A program made the translations under genes and the position numbers. Shown here in pieces: positions 1 to 5,394 of a DNA stretch of 6,097 nt; position 1 is the stretch's first letter, and the number at the start of each line of letters is the position of its first letter. The DNA comes from Hyphomicrobiaceae bacterium. Its GTDB lineage: Bacteria; Pseudomonadota; Alphaproteobacteria; Rhizobiales; Hyphomicrobiaceae. The stretch spans positions 1-6,097 of the forward strand of contig JAFMSC010000272.1 of NCBI GenBank assembly GCA_017353825.1. Direction: 5' to 3'. Below the pieces are notes generated by a model. The model made no database searches. It had not been told where the DNA came from and saw nothing but the letters and a program-made list of their open reading frames with translations.

Positions 1-18
1 GGCATGGGAACGGCCGCG

Positions 19-588
19 ATGGGCAAGCTCAACTATTACAATGCCACCTGGAGCCTCGATGAGGCGCAGTGCCCCTGCGACGTGCACTTCCTGGAGTACC
101 TCAAGGAGCGGCGGGTGCGGAACGCCGCCATCTTCCACTTCGGCTCGGGCAACCACCACATCGTCGGGCTCAAGGCCGCCGAGGACGGCGCCAACAACGC
201 GGTGCTCAGCATCACCGCCTCGCCGCAGGAGTACGACGACTACGTGGAGCTGCTGATCAGGAATCCGCGCCTTGGCCACACCTACAAGGCCTACTTTGGC
301 GACATCTACCAGCTCGACGCCCGGCTGCTGCCCGAATTCGATTACGTCACGCTGTTCCACGTGGGCGAGTTCCGCACGCCCCACAACGACAGCTACGGCG
401 CCCTCACCGACCTGGAGATGACGCTGGTGCTGGCCGACAAGGTTAAGGCTGAGGGCGAAATCCTCTTCTACTCGGGCTCCTATGCCTACGACAAGGCTCA
501 GGCCTGCGCCGCGGAGCTCGTTAGGGTGCGGCCGTTCGCTCCGGTGGCCGACTTCAAGTCGCTCAGGGTCTACAAGAAGCGGATCTAG
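19..588 (+). CDS. Unassigned protein, degenerate SAM-methyltransferase-like fold, coupled to glucan exporter
   Basis: I do not recognise a named family. Counting from the ATG at 19 the protein has 189 residues, is soluble, and has no signal peptide or membrane segment. Seen in the sequence: a beta-strand then glycine loop FHFGSGNHH (residues 39-47), which resembles methyltransferase motif I; a strand DYVTLFHVGEF (108-118) after an acidic turn GD (94-95), resembling motif IV; and a late hairpin AEGEILFYSGSYAY (144-157). The usual acidic residue after strand 2 is not evident (AVLSITAS, 61-68), so SAM binding is uncertain. A CPC pair lies at 18-20. An in-frame ATG at 4 would add five residues, and the frame is open to the window edge, so the true start could lie upstream. 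The TAG stop abuts the ATG of the ABC exporter with no gap, which implies a shared transcript and probably coupled translation. A role in glucan export or modification is inference from position only. Confidence 0.8.
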   Translation: MGKLNYYNATWSLDEAQCPCDVHFLEYLKERRVRNAAIFHFGSGNHHIVGLKAAEDGANNAVLSITASPQEYDDYVELLIRNPRLGHTYKAYFGDIYQLDARLLPEFDYVTLFHVGEFRTPHNDSYGALTDLEMTLVLADKVKAEGEILFYSGSYAYDKAQACAAELVRVRPFAPVADFKSLRVYKKRI

Positions 589-2370
589 ATGAAAGCTGCG
601 GTCTCGATCTGGGAAGTCTACAAGCGCGCGCTGTCGCTGCTGCTCGCTGAGCGAACGCGGGCCCTCTGGGTGATCGCCTGCGGCGTGGCGCTGGGGGTTG
701 TGCCGATCGCCGAGCAGGTGATCTTGGCGCGGGTGGTGGACGCGCTGGCGCTGGGGCGGGGCGCCTTCCCCATCATCGGCCTGTGGGCCGTGGTAGGCCT
801 CGTTGGCATCTTCGCCGGCGTCGGGGTAGCGGTGATGGCCGACCGTCTCGCGCACCGCCGCCGCTTGGCCGCCCTCGGCCAAGCCTTCGGGCACGCCATC
901 ATCCTACCCATCAGCTATCACGCCGAGAAGGGATCGGGGGCGGTGGTGCGCACCATCCTGGCCGGCACCGACGCACTGTTCTGGAATTGGCTCTCGTTCC
1001 TGCGCGAGCAGTTCGTGGCGCTGATCGGCATCCTCGCGCTGATCCCGACCGCGGTCTACATGAATCCGGTCATGGCCCTGATCCTGGCCGCGTTGGCCGC
1101 CGCCTACGTGGCAGGTAACGTCGTGGTTGGGCAGAAGACGAGCACCGGCCAGGCGGCGGTCGAGCAGTACCACAACAACGTGTACGGCCGCGTCGGCGAC
1201 GTGTTGGGCAACGTCACGGTGGTGCAGAGCTACGCGCGACTCAGCGCCGAGATGACCACCATGCGCCAGATCATGTCCGACCTGCTCACCGCCCAGTATC
1301 CGGTCCTCACCTGGTGGGGGCTGCTCACGGTGATGACGCGCACGGCTGCCACCATCGCGGTTGTCGCCATCTATGCCGTCGGCGCACTGCTGGTGGGCCG
1401 GGGCCGCATCAGCGTGGGCGAGATCGTGGCCTTCGTAGGCTTCGCCTCGGTCATGATCGGCAAGCTCGACCTGCTGTCGGGCTTCGCCGTGCGCATCTTC
1501 CAGTACGCCCCTACCCTGCGGAGCTTCTTCGACCTGCTCGACGCCACCGAGGGCGTGCGCGAGCGGCCCGATGCCGCGCCACTCAAGGACGTGGTGGGCG
1601 AGGTCGGCTACGAGGATGTCACCTTCCGTTTCCCCAACAGCGACCAGGGCGTGTTCGATCTCACCTTCACGACGCCGGCGGGCAGGACCACCGCGCTCGT
1701 GGGCCCCACCGGTGCCGGCAAGACCACAACGCTTGCCCTCTTGCAGCGCCTGCGCTCGCCCGAGCGCGGCCGCATCCTGGTCGACGGCCAGAACATCGAG
1801 GATGTGACGCTGAACTCGCTGCGCCATCACATCGCCGTGGTGTTCCAGGACGCCGGCCTCTTCAACCGCTCGATCGCCGAGAACATTCGCATCGGCCGGC
1901 CCGAGGCCGGCGATGGGGAGGTGGAGGAGGCGGCACGGCTGGCCGAGGCGCACGATTTCATCGTAAGGAAGCCGGGCGGCTATCAATTCGTGATCGGCGA
2001 GCGCGGCGCCTCACTGTCAGGCGGTGAGCGCCAGCGCATCGCCATCGCCCGCGCCATTCTCAAGAACGCGCCGATCCTGATCCTCGACGAGGCCACCAGC
2101 GCCCTCGATGTTGAGACCGAGTCACGCATCAAGCGTGCGCTCGACCGTCTGCGCCACGGGCGCACAACCTTCATTATCGCGCATCGGCTCTCCACGGTAG
2201 CCGACGCCGACACAATCCTCGTGCTCGACCAAGGACGCATCGTCGAGCGCGGCACCTTCCGCGAGCTGGTAGGCCAGCAGGGCTTGTTCGCCCACCTTGT
2301 GGCCGAGGGTGGCTTCAGCGTGCCAGGCGAGACGGTGGGAGAAGTGGAGCGCGAGCGCGTGCAGGCCTAG
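589..2370 (+). CDS. ndvA: Cyclic beta-glucan ABC exporter, fused permease and ATPase (NdvA/ChvA type)
   Basis: This is an inner-membrane ABC half-transporter that should homodimerise and export cyclic beta-glucan to the periplasm using ATP, as NdvA and ChvA do in rhizobia and Agrobacterium. At 593 residues it matches that family's usual length. The membrane domain (about 1-310) shows six hydrophobic segments near 25-47, 60-83, 140-158, 160-180, 244-268 and 275-297. The nucleotide-binding domain has Walker A GPTGAGKTT (372-380, Lys378), Q-loop Gln420 in VVFQDAGL, signature LSGGERQ (476-482), Walker B ILILDE (496-501, catalytic Glu501), D-loop SALD (504-507) and switch His532. All key residues are intact. 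Family-like stretches include MADRLAHRRR, AQYPVL with a following WW, and VFQDAGLFNRSI. The ATG directly follows the TAG of the preceding gene; only a weak purine-rich stretch (AAGAAGCGG) precedes it, which fits translational coupling. No glucan synthase (ndvB) is in view. The exact glucan linkage cannot be read from sequence; a general lipid or drug exporter is the less likely alternative. Confidence 0.9.
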   Translation: MKAAVSIWEVYKRALSLLLAERTRALWVIACGVALGVVPIAEQVILARVVDALALGRGAFPIIGLWAVVGLVGIFAGVGVAVMADRLAHRRRLAALGQAFGHAIILPISYHAEKGSGAVVRTILAGTDALFWNWLSFLREQFVALIGILALIPTAVYMNPVMALILAALAAAYVAGNVVVGQKTSTGQAAVEQYHNNVYGRVGDVLGNVTVVQSYARLSAEMTTMRQIMSDLLTAQYPVLTWWGLLTVMTRTAATIAVVAIYAVGALLVGRGRISVGEIVAFVGFASVMIGKLDLLSGFAVRIFQYAPTLRSFFDLLDATEGVRERPDAAPLKDVVGEVGYEDVTFRFPNSDQGVFDLTFTTPAGRTTALVGPTGAGKTTTLALLQRLRSPERGRILVDGQNIEDVTLNSLRHHIAVVFQDAGLFNRSIAENIRIGRPEAGDGEVEEAARLAEAHDFIVRKPGGYQFVIGERGASLSGGERQRIAIARAILKNAPILILDEATSALDVETESRIKRALDRLRHGRTTFIIAHRLSTVADADTILVLDQGRIVERGTFRELVGQQGLFAHLVAEGGFSVPGETVGEVERERVQA

Positions 2371-2379
2371 ACAGCCTCG

Positions 2380-2397
2380 CGGGCGGCGTCCCGCCCG
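2380..2397 (+). terminator. GC hairpin 10 nt after the exporter stop
   Basis: A perfect 7-bp stem CGGGCGG/CCGCCCG encloses the loop CGTC, starting 10 nt past the exporter TAG. There is no T-run after it, so it is not a classic intrinsic terminator. It could stabilise the 3' end of the exporter mRNA or act with the next hairpin. Confidence 0.35.
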
Positions 2398-2414
2398 GCG
2401 TCCGGTCGCGCTGG

Positions 2415-2444
2415 AACCTCGCCCTCCGAGGCGACGGCGAGGTT
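2415..2444. terminator. 9-bp hairpin between convergent genes
   Basis: A perfect 9-bp stem AACCTCGCC/GGCGAGGTT encloses a 12-nt loop. It lies 45 nt after the exporter stop and downstream of the minus-strand permease, so it could serve both directions. No U-tract follows on either strand, so a Rho-assisted or mRNA-protecting role is as likely as intrinsic termination. Confidence 0.4.
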
Positions 2445-2589
2445 GGCGGTCAAACGACATTCCAGCAGGGACGAGGAGTGACAACAATCCCGCCGGCGAT
2501 GCACGTCAAATCTTCGCTGCGTGGAAGCCATGCTTCTGGGTCAGGCGCCCGCTGCGCCCCTATTCATTCCGCGGTACCGTCGCCCTCAT

Positions 2590-2681
2590 AGAGCAGAACC
2601 ATATCCACGGAGCGCAGACGCCTTGACGCCTTGACGTAGGCTTTCTGGATCATCGCCCACCAGCTCCTTCTCCGCCCGCCG
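2590..2681 (-). pseudogene. Possible remnant of an IS256/Mutator-family transposase
   Basis: Read on the minus strand, three short peptide pieces follow in the order expected for the conserved segment of IS256-type transposases (consensus recalled from memory, roughly RR-AEKAL-AVIQEAY-QGVSTRSVD): RRAEKELV from 2681 to 2658, AMIQKAYVK from 2656 to 2630, then RSVD near 2613. They are in different frames. One extra G at about 2657 separates the first two, and the 8-nt duplication at 2617-2636 plus a few missing bases separate the last. No start, catalytic DDE region or terminal inverted repeat is present. The piece begins immediately after the stop of the broken permease. A chance match over so short a stretch is quite possible. 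Confidence 0.35.
2617..2636. repeat. 8-bp tandem repeat, 2.5 copies
   Basis: The plus strand reads GACGCCTT twice in tandem, followed by GACG. The unit is not a multiple of three, so it would shift any reading frame through it. It falls inside the proposed transposase remnant, where removing one copy improves the match, which suggests slippage after loss of selection. Confidence 0.85.
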
Positions 2682-3478
2682 CTACAGCATGCTCGCAACA
2701 AAGCGCAGCGACGCAAGGACCAAGAACACGCCAAAAGCGATCTCAAGCTGCCGCTTAGCGAGGCGGTGCGCCATCCGCGCGCCATACGGTGCGGCTACGC
2801 TCGACAATGGCGCGATGAGCCCCACGCCGATCAGTGAAACGAACCCAAGAGAAAGCGGCGGCAGCACCGACATCAGACGCCACCCAGCCAAGACATAGCC
2901 CGCCGTCCCGACGATGGTGACAGGCACCCCAATGCCCGCCGAGGTTAGAGTGTGAGCACCGCATTCGAGATCGATCCACCGCTCACGCCGACCAACGCTG
3001 AAAACAGTCCGGTGAGAAAGCCAAAAAAGCGCTGAGCCGGTCGCCCGGGCAAGCTGACGCCAAGGCTCCACGTCCGACCCACCAACATCTTGGCGCTGAC
3101 AAATCCTGCGAAAATCCCAAACGCGATCTTGAATAGATCTCCCGGAGCCCAAGCCGCCATCAGCGATCCAAGGATGACGCCAAGGACGGCAGGCGGTGCC
3201 CACAACCCCACAACCTCGGGAATGACCGCCCCCATGGCGCGGTGCGCAAAGTAGGAACGAGCCGTCGTAGGCACGATGATGGCCAGCGACGTGCCGACGC
3301 ACAGTTGCATACGAACGTCGGCGGGTACGTCAAGGAGTCGGAATACCTCGTAGAGCGCCGGCACCATGACCGCGCCCCCGCCGACGCCAAATAAGCCTGC
3401 AAGAATGCCAGTGAATAACCCTGCAACAAGGATCGCGATGGCCAGCCATAGAAGCTCGCTTGGGGGAACAATGAGCAA
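2682..3478 (-). pseudogene. TauE/SafE-family sulfite/anion permease, disrupted by an internal deletion
   Basis: Intact members are integral inner-membrane transporters (TauE/SafE, formerly DUF81) linked to export of sulfite, sulfoacetate or related anions; the substrate here is unknown. The first frame (3478 to 2945, 177 residues) starts at TTG and holds about five membrane segments and the first-repeat motif GLFGVGGGAVMVPAL. It reaches the second-repeat motif GVSGGSISNAVLTL and then hits TAA. The family sequence resumes at once in another frame at 2945 with TSAGIGVPVTIVGTAGYVLAG, through two more membrane segments, to a TAG at 2684-2682. Homologues as I recall them have about ten residues (like YGRPIHQAVA) between LTL and TSAG; here only TA remains of them, so a 28-nt deletion fits exactly. 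A working protein is unlikely. The second glycine motif has Ser where GVGGG is usual. Confidence 0.85.
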
Positions 3479-3482
3479 TCTT

Positions 3483-3489
3483 CTCTCCT
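3483..3489 (-). promoter_or_regulatory. Shine-Dalgarno site fixing a TTG start for the permease gene
   Basis: AGGAGAG on the minus strand ends 4 nt before the TTG at 3478-3476 (6 nt if only AGGAG is counted). No ATG in this frame lies near it, and the protein from this TTG begins properly before the first membrane segment (LLIVPPSELLWLAIAIL), so TTG is the likely start. Confidence 0.65.
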
Positions 3490-4057
3490 ATCGACCCTTG
3501 ACGATCAGACCAGCCCAAGCGTGCCGCGCTGCCGAGACGGCAATGGCCTCCCGCCTCGTCATCCATAGACGCTTCATGGGATGTCGTGCGGCAACCAGAG
3601 TTGGATCGGCTGAGCCGGTGGTGCAACATGCCCCATGTGGCCCCGAATCATGAGCTCTAGAGCCACAAAGAGTTACCTCCCGTGTCGGGCAGTGCTCCCC
3701 AGCCCGGTGGTTTTTGGCGATCTTGCCGATGGTTCGACGATAGCTCTGCGGGTCGCGGGACTAGGCTCGGAGCGGGAGGCAGCGGTTGGTGGCTTGGCGG
3801 CTGGCGGCGGGCAAGGTTTGCCGAGCTGCAGGGGGATCCTGCAACAAGCCTACGACACGTGGCGAGGCGAGTTGCGGCGGCCTGCGAAGTTGATCAGGCC
3901 AATCGGTTGAACGAACTCGGGCGCGAGAATGGGCGCCGACGGCTTCAGGTCGCGCCGCACCGGGCCACCCTCGATCCAAGGTCGCGCCGCGCCTGGGCGG
4001 GCTGTCGGCGCGTCGGCCTTGCGCTGCGTAACCAGAAGGAGATCGGGAATGAGGGGT
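3490..4057. other. Gene-poor spacer of about 570 bases, small repeats only
   Basis: I see no convincing gene on either strand. Frames that stay open here are rich in Arg, Pro, Ser and Ala in a composition typical of out-of-frame GC-rich DNA, and none shows a motif or a ribosome site. Visible structure: a 10-bp palindrome GCTCTAGAGC (3654-3663); two small hairpins in a row, GGCAA/TTGCC (3810-3822) and TGCAGG/CCTGCA (3827-3843); and a 12-bp direct repeat (3947-3990). A 29-codon minus-strand frame (3577-3488) ends in the permease ribosome site. The stretch may be the eroded remains of former genes or a mobile element, but nothing left identifies them. Confidence 0.6.
3947..3990. repeat. 12-bp direct repeat pair
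   Basis: AGGTCGCGCCGC occurs exactly at 3947-3958 and again at 3979-3990, spaced 32 bp start to start. No gene covers it. The function is unknown; in DNA this GC-rich a 12-bp repeat may be accidental. Confidence 0.6.
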
Positions 4058-4512
4058 CTAATGGACGTCCAACTCCATCAAACGCCCAGGCCCCAACTCG
4101 GTCTGAACCTCTCCCGTCATCACGAAGCCGAGCTTCTTGTAGAAACATTCCGAATACGGATTGAAGATGACGTGCAGCTTTCGCGCGCCGCAAATGGCCG
4201 CCCGGGCGGCCGCCCTTTCGACCAACGCGCCCGCCCCACGCCGTTCTTCCACAGCTCGGGTTCGACGAACAGGCCGTCAAGCTCAGCATCACCGTCCTCC
4301 CGGAGGTAGATCGCCGAAAAGCCGACGCGCTCCCCCCGGAGCTCTGCCGCTGTGACGTCACCGGCCTCGATCTGACTGGCTGGAAGATCCACCGTCTCAG
4401 GATGCTCGGAAATGGCAGCGCGATCGTGAGGATCCGCGAGCGAAGCGCGGCGCTGCCGTTCGATCAGCTGTTCGATCTCATCTATCCGCGCAATGCGAAG
4501 TGCAAACGCCAT
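4058..4512 (-). pseudogene. GNAT-family N-acetyltransferase, split by a frameshift
   Basis: Intact members transfer an acetyl group from acetyl-CoA to an amine; the substrate is not predictable here. The N-terminal part (ATG at 4512, about 95 residues) reads MAFALRIARIDEIEQL, then AELDGLFVEPELWKNGVG, which covers the central strands and the acetyl-CoA loop (G-V-G). The matching C-terminal part lies in another frame, from TTG at 4225 to the TAG at 4060-4058: LVERAAARAAICGARKLHV, then NPYSECFYKKLGF, the usual NP..FY...GF motif B. Joining them as GVGRA-LVERA gives 150 residues, normal for the family, if two bases (for example an extra CG in GCGCG, 4226-4230) are surplus. A single missing base nearby would also restore the frame. 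Unjoined, the product lacks the C-terminal half of the fold. It lies 33 nt downstream of the HAD gene on the same strand. Sequencing error in a GC run cannot be excluded. Confidence 0.8.
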
Positions 4513-4515
4513 CGG

Positions 4516-4521
4516 TCCCCC
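4516..4521 (-). promoter_or_regulatory. G-rich ribosome site before the GNAT ATG
   Basis: GGGGGA lies 3 nt before the ATG at 4512, closer than ideal. An in-frame GTG at 4533 gives a seven-residue extension (MWQSGGP) that is not typical of the family and has only a weak GGGA upstream, so the ATG is preferred. Either way the site lies within the short gap after the HAD stop, consistent with one transcript. Confidence 0.4.
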
Positions 4522-4545
4522 AGATTGCCACACCTTGCATCCCAG

Positions 4546-5262
4546 CTAGCACCCCATCGCGTCGGCGAGCTCCCCGAAGCTGGCGCAAACTACGTCCCAA
4601 GTCCGCTCTGCCTTCAAGTCCTTGCTCTGGTGCGGCCCGTACTCCTGCGGGCGGGCCACGAAGCCCGCGCGCAGGCCGACGGCTGAAGCGGCAGCGAGGT
4701 CGCCGTTGTGGGCCGCCACCAGCATCACCTGCGCCGGCTCCAGATTGAGCAAACTGGCGCTGGCGAGGTAGGCCTGTGGCAGCGGCTTGTAGGCGCGCGC
4801 CGTCTCGGCGCCGAGGATGACATCCCACGGCAGCCCGGCATGCTTGGCGAGACGCGTGAGCAGCCCCACGTTGCCGTTCGACAGCGTGCCGATGATGTAG
4901 CGCGACTTGAGGCGCGTGAGCCCCTCGACGACGTCGGGCCACGGCTCAAGGCGGTGCCAGGCGCGGTTGATGTGGCCCTTCTCGGCCTCGGTGAGCCCCG
5001 CAATGGCGTGCTTGGCGATGAGCTTGTCGAGGCTCTCCCGGTGTAGCGCGTCGAGGATGGTCCACGGCCGTCGCCCCGAGCGCACCTCCTCCATGGCCGG
5101 TTGGTACAGCCCGCGCCAGTCATCGGTGAAGGCTGCCCAGTCCGCCGCGATCTCCTTCTTCGCCCCGAAGCGCGTCAGCTCCGCAATGATGCTCCCGCGC
5201 CAATCCACGACGGTGCCAAACACATCGAAAAGCAGGGCTTGCACTTGGGCGACGGCAGTCAC
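4546..5262 (-). CDS. Type II haloacid dehalogenase-like HAD hydrolase
   Basis: This is a cytoplasmic HAD-superfamily enzyme of the (S)-2-haloacid dehalogenase group (EC 3.8.1.2 type), which removes halide from short 2-haloacids through an aspartyl ester. From GTG at 5262 it has 238 residues, near the family's usual length of about 220-240. Motif I is FDVFGTVVDW (12-21) with nucleophile Asp13 and Thr17. A helical cap spans about 23-105, including WRGLYQPAMEEVR (49-61). Motif II is LSNGN (127-131, Ser128), motif III YKP with Lys159, and motif IV VAAHNGDLAAA (182-192) with Asp188. All core residues are present. I prefer GTG 5262 to the upstream in-frame GTG 5280 because GGAGGAG sits 8 nt before it. 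The gene follows aroC on the same strand after about 132 nt and precedes the GNAT gene by 33 nt. The family name does not prove dehalogenation: many members act on unknown substrates, and no transporter or haloacid regulator is nearby. Confidence 0.9.
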   Translation of the reverse strand: MTAVAQVQALLFDVFGTVVDWRGSIIAELTRFGAKKEIAADWAAFTDDWRGLYQPAMEEVRSGRRPWTILDALHRESLDKLIAKHAIAGLTEAEKGHINRAWHRLEPWPDVVEGLTRLKSRYIIGTLSNGNVGLLTRLAKHAGLPWDVILGAETARAYKPLPQAYLASASLLNLEPAQVMLVAAHNGDLAAASAVGLRAGFVARPQEYGPHQSKDLKAERTWDVVCASFGELADAMGC

Positions 5263-5270
5263 GGTTTGAT

Positions 5271-5277
5271 CTCCTCC
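5271..5277 (-). promoter_or_regulatory. Strong Shine-Dalgarno site setting the HAD gene start
   Basis: GGAGGAG on the minus strand lies 8 nt before the GTG at 5262, an ideal spacing. The longest open frame would begin at GTG 5280, but that start overlaps this ribosome site and would add six residues (MGGDQT) ahead of the conserved first strand. The site therefore decides for 5262. Confidence 0.75.
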
Positions 5278-5286
5278 CACCTTGTC

Positions 5287-5300
5287 GGGGTCGGCACCCC
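5287..5300. other. Small GC hairpin in the aroC-HAD gap
   Basis: GGGGT/ACCCC encloses CGGC. It lies about 25 nt upstream of the HAD start on the minus strand, within the untranslated region after aroC. There is no T-run, so it is not a clear terminator. It might influence the HAD leader, but such a short GC stem is common by chance in this DNA. Confidence 0.25.
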
Positions 5301-5394
5301 CCGCTGCTCCCTCAGTCCATGTGGCCCTTTCTGCGTGGCCTTCTCGGGCAAGCGATGAGCGCGTGCCCCGGCGTCAGACCCGCACGGTCTCGGC

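Larger units (their letters stand above)
2371..2681. other. Convergent intergenic region without an intact gene
   Basis: This stretch separates the plus-strand exporter from the minus-strand permease remnant. It holds two GC-rich hairpins near the exporter stop (2380-2397 and 2415-2444), a small 5-bp hairpin (2544-2558, GGCGC/GCGCC), an 8-bp tandem repeat (2617-2636), and a possible transposase scrap on the minus strand (2590-2681). Open frames crossing it in either direction have no recognisable protein features. Confidence 0.7.

Noticed and set aside
904..1986. 360-codon open frame on the minus strand opposite the ABC exporter
   Set aside because: It is antisense to a clearly conserved exporter. 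Its translation is rich in His, Asp, Gly and Arg with no motif, a usual by-product of GC-rich codon use on the other strand.
1314..2027. 237-codon plus-strand frame inside the exporter
   Set aside because: It overlaps the ATPase domain out of frame and its Arg/Gly/His-rich product has no domain character.
2297..2626. 109-codon plus-strand frame crossing the exporter end and the hairpins
   Set aside because: It begins inside the exporter out of frame, is full of Arg and Pro, and has no motif.
3761..3979. 72-codon minus-strand frame in the spacer, and the neighbouring frame reading LKPSAPILAPEFVQPIGLI
   Set aside because: I considered a transposase or recombinase fragment, but I recognise no family and there is no start or ribosome site.
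3635..4164. Two plus-strand frames (91 and 160 codons) in the spacer
   Set aside because: No ribosome site or recognisable motif, and a composition like shadow frames; the longer one runs into the antisense of the GNAT gene.
4478..4942. 154-codon minus-strand frame overlapping the HAD and GNAT genes
   Set aside because: It is a shadow of the HAD gene, whose frame contains all the catalytic motifs.
5281..5394. Possible intrinsic terminator after aroC
   Set aside because: Only short stems are present (AGACC/GGTCT near 5377-5391, and GGGGT/ACCCC) and no T-run follows on the minus strand.
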